DNA from: Eriocheir sinensis
Lineage: Eukaryota; Arthropoda; Malacostraca; Decapoda; Varunidae
Direction: 5' to 3'
DNA length: 64,000 bases
NCBI RefSeq assembly: GCF_024679095.1
Contig: NW_026110552.1
Coordinates: forward strand, 186,001-250,000
Shown: positions 46,641 to 60,094 of the stretch, in pieces
How positions within the stretch are numbered: position 1 is the stretch's first letter
Layout of the letters: every line of letters begins with the position of its first letter
The notes under the pieces: model-generated
What the model was told of the DNA's origin: nothing
Databases searched by the model: none
What the model saw: the letters and a program-made list of their open reading frames with translations, nothing else
Position numbers and translations under genes: made by a program

Positions 46641-47945
46641 ATTCGTATCAAAATAAATAAACAAAATAGCAATAAAATAATGTAAATTTGTATGAGAAAA
46701 CATATACAAATACACATAAATTAACGCAAATTTCTTAAAAAATATATGTACAAAAATGCACATAAAATAAAGTAAATTTGCATAAAAATATATATACAAA
46801 ACACACATTAAATAATGTAAATGCGTACATAAAATAACCTAAATTTGTATAAAACTATATACAAAAATACACAAAATTTTTTAAAATTTGTATGAAAAGA
46901 AGTATACAAAATACACATAAAATTAGGTAAATTTGTATTGAAATACATATACAAAATACACATAAAATAATGTAAATTTTAATGAAAATATATAAACAAA
47001 TACACTTAAAATAACGTAAATTTGTATAAAATATATATGCAAGATACACATAAAATAATGTAAATGTGTATAAAAAAATATATATAAAAAAGAAATAGAA
47101 TAATGTAAAATCCTATCAATATAAATACACAGAATATCAATAAAATAATGTAAATTTGTATGAAAAGAAAGATGCAAAATTCCCATAAAATAGCGCATTT
47201 TTTATAAAAATATATATACCAAAATACACATAAAATATTTAAATTTGTATTGAAATAAATATACAAAATGCATATACAGTAAGGTAAATATGTATTGAAA
47301 GAGATATTCAAAAATACATATAAAACAAAGTTAATTTGTTTCAAAATATATATACGAATACACATAAAATAACGTAGATTTCTATAGAAATATATATACA
47401 AAATACACATGAAATTATGTAAATACGTATAAAAATATATATACAAAATACATATCTAGGTAAATTGGTGTCAAAATAAATAAACAAAATATTATGAAAA
47501 GAATGTGTATTTGCATGAAAATAAATAATAGATAATAAATTTGTATGAAATATATATGCAAGATACACATTAAATAATGTAAATATGTAAAAAAAAAATA
47601 TATACAAAAAACAAATAGAATAATGTGAAATCGTAACAAAATAAATACACCGAATATTAATAAAATAATGTAAATTTGTATGAAAAAAAAAGATGCAAAA
47701 TATCCCATCAAATAGCGCACTTCTTATAAAAATATATATACCAAAATACACATAAAATATTTAAATTTGTATTGAAATAAATATACAAAATGCACATACA
47801 ATAAGGTAAACTTGTATTGAAAGAGATATGCAAAAATACATATAAAACAATGTAAATTTGTTTCAAAATATATATACGAATACACATAAAATAACGTAGA
47901 TTTCTATAAAAATATATATTATACAAAATACACATAAAATTAAGT
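45870..47945 (+). repeat. 2.1 kb piece present three times
   Basis: E tail, m1-m11, GCGCATCTGTT, the flip TTTTCATTCGTATCAAAAT, then reverse F, m16-m9, m8-m5, D and m8-m4. The other copies are 22,870-24,950 and 50,044-52,130, all in the same direction. The 45.9 and 50.0 kb copies are offset by about 4,185 bp. Confidence 0.85.
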
Positions 47946-48427
47946 AAATACGTATAAAAATAGATATACAAAATACACATAGAATAATGTAAAATTGTTT
48001 AAAAAAAAATAAACAGAATATAAATAAAATAATGTAAATTTGTATGAAAATAAAAATGCAAAATACCCATAAAATAAAGCATATTTTTATAAAAATACAT
48101 ATACAAAAATACACATAGCATAATTAAATTTGTATTAAAATTAATATACAAAATGCATATACAATAAGGTAAATTTGTATTGAAAAAATATGCAAAATAC
48201 ACATAAAACAGAGTAAATTTATTTCAAAATCTATATACGAATACTCATAAATCAACGTAGATTTCTATAGAAATATATATACAAAATACACATCAAATGA
48301 TGTAAACACGTATAAAAATATATTATATAAAATACACATTAAATAATGTAAATTCGCGTCAAAATAAATAAACAAAATATCAATAAAAGAATGTGTATTT
48401 GTATGAAAATAGATATACAATATACAC
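46641..48427 (-). repeat. Orientation block 25: reverse F, H, D, H, H2
   Basis: F (46,641-46,855), m16-m9 (to 47,200), m8-m5, D (47,370-47,720), m8-m4 (to 47,945), then a jump to H2-like monomers (47,950-48,260) and m4-m2. It flips at GATATACAATATACACGTTA, about 48,425. The first 1.3 kb match 23,621-24,950 and 50,824-52,130. Confidence 0.82.
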
Positions 48428-48709
48428 GTTATTTTATGTCTATTCGTATATATATTTTGAGACAAATTTACACTGTTTTATTTGTATTTTGCGTTTCTTT
48501 TCAATACAAATTTACCTTTTTGTATGTGTGCATTATGTATATTAATTTTAATACAAATTTAATTATTCTATGTGTATTTTTGTATATGTATTTAAAAAAA
48601 AAATGCTTTATCTTATGGGTATTTTGCATCTTTATTTTCATACAAATTTAAATTATTTTATTGATATTCTGTGTACTTATTTTGATACGATTTTACATTA
48701 TTCTATGTA
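48428..48709 (+). repeat. Orientation block 26: short H2 piece m5-m11
   Basis: m5-m11 of H2 type (m7 with TTTTTGTATGTGTGCATTAT; m9 GCTTTATCTTATGGG). It flips at TTCTATGTATAACAAAAATA, the reverse of the flip at 1,834 and 9,140. Confidence 0.8.
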
Positions 48710-48779
48710 TAACAAAAATAAATATATACAAAAATACACAAAAATAATTTAAATTTGTTTGAAAATAGATATGCAAAAT
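48710..48779 (-). repeat. Orientation block 27: 70-bp micro-inversion
   Basis: About one and a half reverse monomers (ACACAAAAATAATTTAAATT, then TTTGAAAATAGATATGCA), flanked on both sides by + blocks. It is the smallest orientation block in the window. Confidence 0.8.
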
Positions 48780-49408
48780 ATGTGTATTTTGTATATATAT
48801 TTCAATTCAAATTTAGCTTATTTTGAGTGTATTTTGTATATATTTTCATACAAATTTAATTACTGTTGTGTATTTTTGTATATAGTTTTATATAAATTTA
48901 CGTTATTTTATGTGTATTTTGTATATTTATATTTATACAAATACACATTCTTTTATTGGTATTTTGTTTATTTATTTTGATACGAATTTACATTATTTTA
49001 TGTGTATTTTGTATACATTTTTTTATACGTATTTACTTCATTTTATGTGAATTTTGTATATATATTTTTACAGAAATCTACGTTATTTTATGTGTATTCG
49101 TATATATATTTTGAAACAAATTTACATTGTTTTATATGTATTTTGCATATCTATTTCAATAAAAATTTACCTTATTGTATGTGTTTTTTGTATATTTATT
49201 TTAATACAAATTTAATTTTTTGATGTGTATTTTGGTATATATATTTTTATAAATAAAAAAAATGCGTTATTTTATGGGTATTTTGCTTCTTTATTTTCAT
49301 ACAAATTTACATTATTTTTTTAATATTCTGTGTATTTATTTTGATACGATTTTACATTATTCTATTTGTGTTTTGTACATATTTTTTTATACAAATTTAC
49401 GTTTTTTT
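48780..49408 (+). repeat. Orientation block 28: E tail, m1-m11
   Basis: E tail from CAATTCAAATTTAGCTTATT, then m1 (about 48,900) to m11. The m8/m9 joint has the longer ATAAATAAAAAAAATGCG seen also near 770-790, 6,940 and 8,140. It ends in a foldback with block 29. Confidence 0.82.
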
Positions 49409-49783
49409 ATAAAATTATTGATACCAAAATACACAAAAAATATTTCAATTTGTATTAAAATAAATATACAAAATGCACATACAATAAGGTAAATTTATAT
49501 TGAAATAGATATGCAAAATACATATAAAATAATGTAAATTTGTTTCAAAATATATATACGAATACACATAAAATAACGTAGATTTCTATAAAAATACATA
49601 TACAAAATACATATAAAATTAAGTAAATACGTATAAAAAAATGTATACAAAATACACATAAAATAATGTAAATTCGTATAAATGTAAATAAACAATATAC
49701 CAATAAAAGAATGTGTATTTGTATAAATATAAATATACAAAATGCACATAAAATAACGTAAATTTATATAAAACTATATACAT
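48875..49783. repeat. Foldback, arms about 370 bp
   Basis: Left arm E-tail end and m1-m8 (48,875-49,245), right arm m8-m1 and E-tail end in reverse (49,412-49,783). The spacer of about 165 bp is m9-m11 of the left block. Confidence 0.82.
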
Positions 49784-50043
49784 AAAATAACGCAAATTTC
49801 TATAAAAATATATGTACAAAAATGAACATAAAATAAATTTGCATAAAAATATATATACAAAACACACATTAGATAATGTAAATGAGTATAAAAATATGTA
49901 TAGAAAATACCTATGAAATAATCTAAATTCGTATCGAATTAAATTAAGAAAATACCAATAAAATAATGTAATTTTGGATGAAAATATCAATACAAAATAC
50001 ACATAAAATAACCTTAATACAAATACAAATATAAACATAAAAT
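49409..50043 (-). repeat. Orientation block 29: reverse m8-m1 and B
   Basis: Reverse m8-m1 (49,409-49,760), then B (49,780-50,040; AAAATGAACATAAAATAAAT, then CGTATCGAATTAAATTAAG). Same order as 25,270-25,900. It flips at CATAAAATATTGCATTTTG. Confidence 0.82.
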
Positions 50044-50823
50044 ATTGCATTTTGTATATACATTTCAATTCAAATTTAGCTTATTTTATCTGTATTTTGT
50101 ATATCTATTTTCATACGAATTTAATTACTTCTGAGTATTTTTGTATAGTTTTATACAAATTTACGTTATTTTATGTTTTTTTTTGTATATTTATATTTAT
50201 ACAAATTCACATTCTTTTATTGGTATTTTGTTTATTTGTTTTGATACGAATTTACATTATTTTATGTGTATTTTGTATACATTTTCTTATACGTATTTAT
50301 TTCATTTTATGTGTATTTTGTATATATATTTTTATACAAATCTACGTTATTTTATGTGTATTCGTATATATATTTTGAAACAAATTTACATTGTTTTATA
50401 TGTATTTTGCATATCTATTTCAATACAGATTTACCTTATTGTATGTGTATTTTGTATATTTATTTTAATACAAATTTTTTTTTTCATGTGTATTTTGGTA
50501 TATATATTTTTATAAAAAATGCGTTATTTAATGGGTATTTTGCATCTTTATTTTCATACAAATTTTCATTGTTTTATTAATATTCTGTGTATTTATTTTG
50601 ATACGATTTTACATTATTCTATTTGTGTTTTGTATATATTTTTTTATACATATTTACATTATTTAATGTTTATTTTGTATATTTTAAAACAAATTTACGT
50701 TATTTTATGCGCATCTGTTAAAATATTTTGATACAAATTTACATTATTTTATGTATTTTGTATATATATTTCAATACAAATTTAGTTTATTTTATGTATA
50801 TTTTGTATATCTATTTTCATTCG
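50044..50823 (+). repeat. Orientation block 30: E tail, H cycle to m11
   Basis: E tail, m1-m11, then GCGCATCTGTTAAAATATTT and an E-like end, matching 45,870-46,640 and 22,880-23,620. It flips at TTTTCATTCGTATCAAAAT. Confidence 0.84.
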
Positions 50824-52678
50824 TATCAAAATAAATAAACAAAATAGCAATCAAATAATGTAAATTTGTATGAGAAAACATATACAAATACACATAAATT
50901 AACGCAAATTTCTAAAAAAATATATGTACAAAAATGCATATAAAATAAAGTAAATATGCATAAAAATATATATACAAAACACACATTAAATAAAGTAAAT
51001 GCGTACATAAAATAACCTAAATTTGTATAAAACTATATAAAAAAATACACAAAAATATTTAAAATTTGTATGAAAAGAAATATACAAAATACACATAAAA
51101 TTAGGTAAATTTGTATTGAAATACATATACAAAATACACATAGAATAATGTAAATTTGAATGAAAATATATAAACAAATACACTTAAAATAACGTAAATT
51201 TGTATAAAATATATATGCAAGATACACATTAAATAATGTAAATGTGAATAGAAAAATATTTACAAAAAAGAAATAGAATAATGTAAAATCCTATCAATAT
51301 AAATACACAGAATATCAATAAAATAATGTAAATTTGTATGAAAAGAAAGATGCAAAATTCCCATAAAATAGCGCATTTTTATAAAAATATATATACCAAA
51401 ATACACATAAAATATTTAAATTTGTATTGAAATAAATATACAAAATGCATATACAGTAAGGTAAATATGTATTGAAAGAGATATTCAAAAATACATATAA
51501 AACAAAGTAAATTTGTTTCAAAATATATATACGAATACACATAAAATAACGTAGATTTCTATAGAAATATATATACAAAATACACATGAAATTATGTAAA
51601 TACGTATAAAAACATATATACAAAATACATATCTAGGTAAATTCGTGTCAAAATAAATAAACAAAATATCATGAAAAGAATGTGTATTTGTATGAAAATA
51701 GATAATAGATAATAAATTTGTATAAAATATATATGCAAGATACACATTAAATAATGTAAATATGTATAAAAAAGTATATACAAAAAACAAATAGAATAAC
51801 GTAACATCGTATCAAAACAAATACACCGAATATTAATAAAATAATGTAAATTTGTATGAAAATAAAGATGCAAAATTCCCATCAAATAGCGCATTTCTTA
51901 TAAAAATATATATACCAAAATACACATAAAATATTTAAATTTGCATTGAAATAAATATACAAAATGCACATACAATAAGGTAAATTTGTATTGAAAGAGA
52001 TATGCAAAAATACATATAAAACAATGTAAATTTGTTTCAAAATATATATACGAATACAAATAAAAAAACGTACATTTCTATAAAAATATATATACAAAAT
52101 ACACATAAAATTAAGTAAATACGTATAAAAAAAATGTATACAAAATACACATAAAATAATGTAATTTCGAATTAAAATAAATGTAAATTTGAATGAAAAT
52201 ATAAAAACAAATACACTTAAAATAACGTAAATTTATATAAAATATATTTGCAAGATACACATTAAAAAATGTAAATGTGTATAAAAAAAAATATACAAAA
52301 AACAAATAGAATAATGTAAAATCGTATCAAAATAAATACACAGAATATCAATAAAATAATGTAAATTTGTATGAAAATAAAGATGTAAAATTCCCAAAAA
52401 TTTTCGCATTTTTTATAAAAATATATATACCAAAATACACATAAAATATTTAAATTTGTATTGAAATAAATATACAAAATGCATATACAGTAAGGTAAAT
52501 TTGTATTAAAAGAGATATTCAAAAATATATATAAAACAATGTAAATTTGTTTCAAAATATATATACGAATACACATAAAATAAAGTAGATTTCTATTGAA
52601 ATATATATACAAAATACATATGAAATTATGTAAATACGTATACAAATATATATACAAAATACATATCAAATAATGTAA
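50824..52678 (-). repeat. Orientation block 31: reverse F, H, D, H, D
   Basis: F (to 51,030), m16-m9 (to 51,370), m8-m5, D (51,540-51,890), m8-m3 (to 52,170), a jump at AAAATAAATGTAAATTTGAA to m13-m9 (52,180-52,400), m8-m5 and the D edge. The first 1.3 kb match 46,641-47,945. Confidence 0.82.
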
Positions 52679-53940
52679 ATTTTTGTATATGTATTTTTAT
52701 AAAAATATGCTTTATTTTATGGGTATTTTGCATCTTTATTTTCATAAAATATTACTATATATTATTGATATTCTGCTCCTTCATTTTGATACGATTTGAC
52801 ATTATTCTATGTGTATTTTGTATATATTTTTCATACAAATTTACGTTATTTTGTGTATTTGTTTATATATTTTGACACAAATTTACAATATTTTATGGGT
52901 ATTTTGTATATATATTTCAAAAGAAATTTACCTAGTTTTATGTGTATTTTGAATATCTATTTTCATACAAACTCAAATTATTTATATGTATTTTTGTATA
53001 TATTTCAATACAAATTTTAGTTATGTTATGTGTATTTTGTAAATCTATTTTCATTCAAATATATATTATTTTATTGGTATTTTGTTGATTTATATTGATA
53101 CGAATTTACATTATTTTATATGTACTTTTTATATATATTTTTATACGCATTTACATTATTTAATATTTATTTTGAATGTATAATTTTATACAAATTCATG
53201 GTATTTTATGTGTATTTGTATATATATTTTCATATAAATTTACATTATTTTATGTGTATTTTGTACATATATTTTATTACAAATTTACCTTATTTTATGT
53301 TTATTTTGTATGTGTATTTTGTACATTTATATTTATGCACGTTTACTCATACAAATTTATATTATTTTATTGGAATTTTGTTTATTTATTTTGATACGAA
53401 TTACATGATTATATGTGTATTTTGTACACATTTTTTATACGTATTTACATTATTTAATGTGTATTTTGTTTATATATTTTCATACAAATTTACGTTATTA
53501 TATGTGTATTTGTATAAATATTTTGAAACAAATTTACTTTATTTCATGTATTTTGTCTATATATTTCAATTCAAATTTAGCTTATTTTGTGTGTATTTTG
53601 TATATATTTTCATACAAATTTAATTACTTCTGTGTATTTTTGTATATAGTTTTATATAAATTTACGTTATTTTAAGTGTATTTTGTATATTTATATTTAT
53701 ATAAATACACATTCTTTTATTTGTATTTTGTTTATTTATTTTGATACGAATTTACATTATTCTATGTGTATTTTGCATACATTTTTTTATACGTATTTAC
53801 TTCATTTTAGGTGTATTTTGTATATATATTTTTTATAGAAATCTACGTTATTTTATGTGTATTCGTATACATATTTTGAAACATTTACATTGCTTTATAT
53901 GTATTTTGCATATCTATTTCAATACAAATTTACCTTATTG
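52679..53940 (+). repeat. Orientation block 32: H2-like units, C, E, m1-m7
   Basis: H2-like units (52,680-53,090, with TTCTGCTCCTTCATTTTG), C (53,100-53,340), E (53,340-53,680), m1-m7. It ends in a tight foldback at ACCTTATTGTACATATAA. Confidence 0.83.
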
Positions 53941-54166
53941 TACATATAAAACAATGTAAATTTGTTTCAAAATATATGTACGAATACAAATCAAATAACG
54001 TAGATTTCTATAAAAGTATATATACAAAATACACATAAAATTAAGTAAATACGTATAAAAAAATGTAAACAAAATACACATAAAATAATGTAAATTCGAA
54101 ACAAAATAAATAAACAAAATACCAATAAAAAAACGTGTATTTGTATAAATATAAATGTACAAAATA
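53680..54166. repeat. Foldback, arms about 225 bp, 37-bp spacer
   Basis: Left arm m1-m6 (53,680-53,903) and right arm m6-m1 in reverse (53,941-54,166) are about 90 % complementary by eye. The spacer contains the rest of m6 and a truncated m7. This is the tightest long hairpin in the window. Confidence 0.87.
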
Positions 54167-55490
54167 CACATACAAAATAAACATAAAATAAGGTAAATTT
54201 GTAATGAAATATATGAACAAAATACAAATAAAATAATGTAAATTTATATGAAAATATATATACAAATACACATAAAATACCATGAATTTGTATAAAATTA
54301 TATATTCAAAATAAATATTAAATAACGTAAATGCGTATAAAAATATATATACAAAGTACATATAAAATAATGTAAATTCGTATCAATATAAATGAACAAA
54401 ATACCAATAAAATAACATATATTTGAATGAAAATAGATTTACTAAATACACATAACCTAACTAAAATTTGTATTGAAATATATACAAAAATACATAAAAA
54501 TAATTTGAGTTTGTATGAAAATAGATATTCAAAATACACATAAAACTAGGTAAATTTCTTTTGAAATATATATACAAAATACCCATAAAATATTGTAAAT
54601 TTGTATCAAAATATATAAACAAATACACATAAAATAACGTAAATTTGTATGAAAAATATATACAAAATACACATAGTATAATGTCATATCGTATCAAAAT
54701 GAATGAGCAGAATATCAATAAAATAACGTAAATTTGTATGAAAATAAAGAAGCAAAATACCCATAAAATAAAGCATATTTTTATAAAAATACATATAGAA
54801 AAATACACATAGAATAATTAAATTTGTATTAAAATTAATATACAAAATGCATATACAATAAATTTAAATTTGATTATATTAAATGAAATAAATATACAAA
54901 ATATACATAAAATAAGGTAAATTTGTAATAAAATATATGTAAGAATACACATAAAATAATATAAATTTGTATGAAAATATATATAAAAATACACATAAAA
55001 TAACATGAATTTGTATAAAATTTGTTTCAAAATATATACGAATACACACAATAAAATAACGTAAATTTTTATGAAAATGTATATATAAAATACACATAAA
55101 ATAATTTAAATACGTAGAAAAATATATATACAAAATACACATAAAATAATGTAAATTCGTAAAAAATTAAATACACAAAATTCCAATAAAAGAATGTATA
55201 TTTGTAGAAAAATATATATACAAAAAACAAATAAAATAACTAGAATTTGTATAAAAATATCTACAAAAATACACAAAAATAATTTAAATTTGTTTGAAAA
55301 TAGATATGCAAAATACACATAAAGTTAGGCAAATTTGTATTGAAATACATAAACAAAACTCACATAAAATAATGTAAATTTGTATTAAAATATATAAACA
55401 AATACATATAAAATAACGTAAATTTGGATAAAATATATATACAAAATATACAATAAATATTTTAAATATGTATAAAAATATATTATATTA
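53941..55490 (-). repeat. Orientation block 33: reverse m6-m1, C, H2, B, G
   Basis: Reverse m6-m1 (to 54,160), C (54,160-54,360), H2-like units (54,370-54,865, GAATGAGCAGAATATC), a joint at ATTTGATTATATTAAATG into B (54,880-55,080), then G (55,080-55,490). It flips at TATTATATTATATATATTTT. Confidence 0.83.
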
Positions 55491-58400
55491 TATATATTTT
55501 TATTGATATTTGCGTTATTTATGTGTATTTGTATAAGTATTTTGATACAAATTTACATTATTTTATGTATTTTGTCTATTTATTTTGATACGAATTACAT
55601 GATTATTTGTGTATTTTGTACATTTTTTTATACGTATTTACATTATTTAATGTGTATTTTGTTTATATATTTTTATACAAATTTACGTTATTATATGTGT
55701 ATTTGTATAAGTATTTTGATACAAATTTACATTATTTTATGTATTTTGTATATATATTTCAATTCAAATTTAGCTTATTTTATGAGTATTTTGTATATCT
55801 ATTTATTTTAATACAAAATCAAATATTTTATGTTTTTTCGTATATATATTTTTATAAAAAATGCATTATTTGTGGGTATTTTGCATCTTAATTTTCATAC
55901 AAATTTACATTATTTTATTAATATTTTCTGTATTTATTTTGATACGATTTTACATTATTTTATTTGTGTTTTGTATATATTTTTTTATACATATTTACAT
56001 TATTTAATGTTTTTTTGTATATATATTTGATACAAATTTACGTTATTTTAAGTCTATATGTTTATATATTTTCATTCAAATTTACATTATTTTATGTGTA
56101 TTTTGTATATGTATTTCAATACAAATTTACCTAATTTTATATGTTTTTTGTATATTTATTTTCATACAAGTTTAAATTATTTTGTGTATTTTTTATATAG
56201 TTTTATACAAATTTAGGTTATTTTATGTGTATTTTGTATATCTATTTTCATACAAATACACATTCTTTTCATGATATTTTGTTTATTTATTTTGACACGA
56301 ATTAACATTATTTAATGTGTATTTTGTATATATATTTTTATTCGTATTTACATTATTTCAAGTGTAATTTGTATATATATTTCTATAGAAATCTGCGTTA
56401 TTATATGTGTATTCGTATATATTTTGAAACAAAATTACATTGTTTTATGTGTATTTTGCATATTTATTTAATACAAATTTAACTTATTGTATGTTCATTT
56501 TGTATATTAATTTTAATACAAATTTGATTAATCTAAGTGTATTTTTTTATATTTATTTTATAAAAATATGCTTTATTTTATGGGTATTTTGCATCTTTAT
56601 TTTCATACAAATTTACATTATTTTATTGATATTCTGTGTATTTATTTTGATATGATTTTACATTATTCTATGTGTATTTTGTATATATATTTTATATAAA
56701 ATGTATTTGTTTTCATTTCATACAAATCTACATTATTTTATGTGTTTTTGTACATGTATTTAAATACAAATTTAACTAGTTATATGTGTATTTTGTATAT
56801 CTATTTTGTATGTATATTTTCATAGAAATTTACTCTATTTTATGAGTATTCGTATATATATTTTGATACAAATTTACATTATTAATGTGTATTTTGCATA
56901 TCTATTTCAATACAAATTTACTTTATTGTACGTGCATTTTGTATATTTATTTTAATACAAATTTAATTATTTTATATGTATTTTGTATATATATTTTTAT
57001 GCAAATATGCGTTATTATATGGATATTTTGCATCTTTATTTTCATACAAATTTATATTATTTTATTGATATTCTCTTTATTTATTTTGATACGATTTAAC
57101 ATTATTCTATGTTTTTTGTATATATATTTTTTATATATTTACATTATTTAATGTTAATTTTGTATATATTTTTTATCCAAATTTACATTATTTTATGTGT
57201 ATTTGTTTATATATTTTCATACATATTTACACTATTTTATGTGTTTTTGTATATATATTTTTCTACGTATTTAAATTATTTTATGTGTATTTTGTATATA
57301 CATTTTCATAAAAAATTACGTTATTTTATTGTGTGTATAAGTATATATTTTGATACAAATTTTATACAAATTCATGTTATTTAATGTGTATTTGTATATA
57401 TATTTTCATACAAATTTATATTATTTTATGTGTATTTTTTCATATATTTCATTACAAATTTACCTTATTTTATGTTTATTTTGTATATTTATTTCATTCA
57501 ATTTTAAATTATTTTATGTGTATATTTGTATTTGTATTTAGGTTATTTTATGTGTATTTTGTATATATATTTTCATCCAAAATTACATTATTTTATTGGT
57601 ATTTCTTAATTTAATTCGATAGGAATTTAGATTATTTCATAGGTATTTTGTATACATATTTTTATACTCATTTACATTATCTAATGTGTGTTTTGTATAT
57701 ATATTTTTATGCAAATTTATCTAATGTTCATTTTTGTACATATATTTTTATAGAAATTTGCGTTATTTTATGTATATATTTTATATAAATTTACGTTATT
57801 TTATGTGCATTTTGTATATTTATATTTATACAAATACACATTCTTTTATATGTATATTGTTTATTTACATTTATACGAATTTACATTATTTTATGTGTAT
57901 TTTGTATACATTTTTTTATACGTATTTACTTAATTTTATGTGTATTTTGTATATGTATTTTTATAGAAATCTACGTTATTTTATGTGTATTCGTATATAT
58001 ATTTTGAAACAAATTTACATTATTTTATATGTATTTTCCATATCTATTTCAATACAAATTTACCTTATTGTATGTGCATTTTGTATATTTATTTTAATAC
58101 AAGTTCAAATATTTTGTGTATTTTGGTATCAATAATTTTATAAAAAAATGCGTTATTTTATAGGTATTTTGCATCTTAATTTTCATTTTATATGTACTTT
58201 GTATATATATTTTTATACGCTCTTACATTATTTAATATTTATTTTGAATAAAAAATTTTATACAAATTCAATATTATTTTTTGTGTATTTGTATATATAT
58301 TTTCATATAAATTTTTATTATTGTATGTGTATTTTGTATATATATTTTATTACAAATCTACCTTATTTTATGTTTATTTTGTATGTGTATTTTGTATATT

Positions 58401-59062
58401 TATATTTATCCAAATACACATTCTTTTATTGGTATTTTGTTTATTTATTTTAATTCGAATTTACATTATTTTATGTGTATTTTGAATACATTTTTTTATA
58501 CGTATCTATTTAATTTTATGTGTATTTTGTATATATATTTTTGTAGAAATCTACGTTTTTTTATTTGTATTCGTATATATATTTTGTAACAAATTTACAT
58601 TGTTTTATATGTATTTTTGCATATCTCTTTCAATACAAATTTACCTTATTGTATATGCATTTTGTATATTTATTTCAATACAAATTTAAAAATTTTATGT
58701 GTATTTTGGTATATATATTTTTATAAGAAATGCGCTATTTTATGGGAATTTTGCATCTTTATTTTCATACAAATTTACATTATTTTATTAATATTCGGTG
58801 TATTTATTTTGATACGATTTTACATTATTCTATTTGTTTTTGTATATACTTTTTTATACATATTTACATTATTTAATGTGTATCTTGCATATATATTTTA
58901 TACAAATTTATTATCTATTATCTATTTTCATACAAATACACATTCTTTTCATGATATTTTGTTTATTTATTTTGACACGAATTTACATTATTTGATATGT
59001 ATTTTGTATATATATTTTTATACGTATTTACATAATTTCATATGTATTTTGTATATATATTT
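55491..59062 (+). repeat. Orientation block 34: E, H, H2, H3, B, H, C, H, D, no (TA)n
   Basis: Same order as block 14 (17,531-21,015): E, m8-m17, H2, H3, B (57,310-57,780), m1-m8, C (58,185-58,415), m1-m8, D (58,725-59,055). The site of the (TA)n tract is unexpanded here (TTTTGTATATATATTTAATAG). An extra E-like start (TGTATTTGTATAAGTATTTT) sits at 55,525. Confidence 0.86.
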
Positions 59063-60094
59063 AATAGATATTCAAAATACACATAAAATAACCTAAATTT
59101 GTATCAAACTATATACAAAAATACACAAAAATATTTTAAATTTGTATGAAAATAAATATACTAAATACACATAAAATTAGGTAAATTTGTGTGGAAATAC
59201 ATAACAAAATACACATAAAATAATGTAAATTTGAATGAAAATACATAAACAAATACACTTAAAATAACGTAAATTTTAATAAAAAAATATATACAAAACA
59301 CAAATAGAATAATGTAAAATCGTATCAAAATAAATACAAAGAATATTAATAAAATTATGTAAATTTGTATGAAAATAAAGAGGCAAAATACCCATAAAAT
59401 AACGCATTTTTTTATTTATAAAAATATATATACCAAAATACTCATAAAAAAATAAGATTTGTATTAAAATAAATATAAAAAACACATACAATAAGGTAAA
59501 TTTGTATTGAAATAGATACGCAAAATACATATAAAGCAATGTAAATTTGTTTCAAAATATGTATACGAATACACATAAAATAACGTAGATTTCTATAAAT
59601 ATATATATACAAAATACACATAAAATTAAGTAAATACGTATAAAAAAATGTATACAAAATACACATAAAATAATGTAAATTCGTATCAAAATAAATAAAC
59701 AAAATACCAATAAAAGAATGTGTATTTGTATAAATATAAATATACAAAATACACATAAAATAACTTAAATTTATATAAAATATAATATTTATATACATAA
59801 ATACACAGAAGTAATTAAATTTGTATGAAAATATATACAAAATACATACAAAATAAGCTAAATTTGAATTGAAATATATATACAAAATACATGAAATAAA
59901 GTAAATTTGTATCAAAATATTTATACAAATACACATATAATAACGTAAATTTGTATGAAAATATGTAAACAAAATACACATTAAATAATGTAAATACGTA
60001 TAAAAAAAATGTGTACAAAATACACATATAATCATGTAATTCGTATCAAAATAAATAAACAAAATACCAATAAAATAATGTAAATTTGTATGAG
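59063..60094 (-). repeat. Orientation block 35: reverse H and E
   Basis: Reverse m17, m16-m1 (59,080-59,790) and E (59,810-60,085). Parallel to 21,016-22,033 and 16,037-17,035. It ends at GTAAACGTGTATGTTGC (60,093-60,109). Confidence 0.86.

Noticed and set aside
53680..54166. Terminal inverted repeats of a transposon
   Set aside because: The arms are ordinary satellite monomers, the spacer is 37 bp with no coding capacity, and no target-site duplication could be defined in this sequence.
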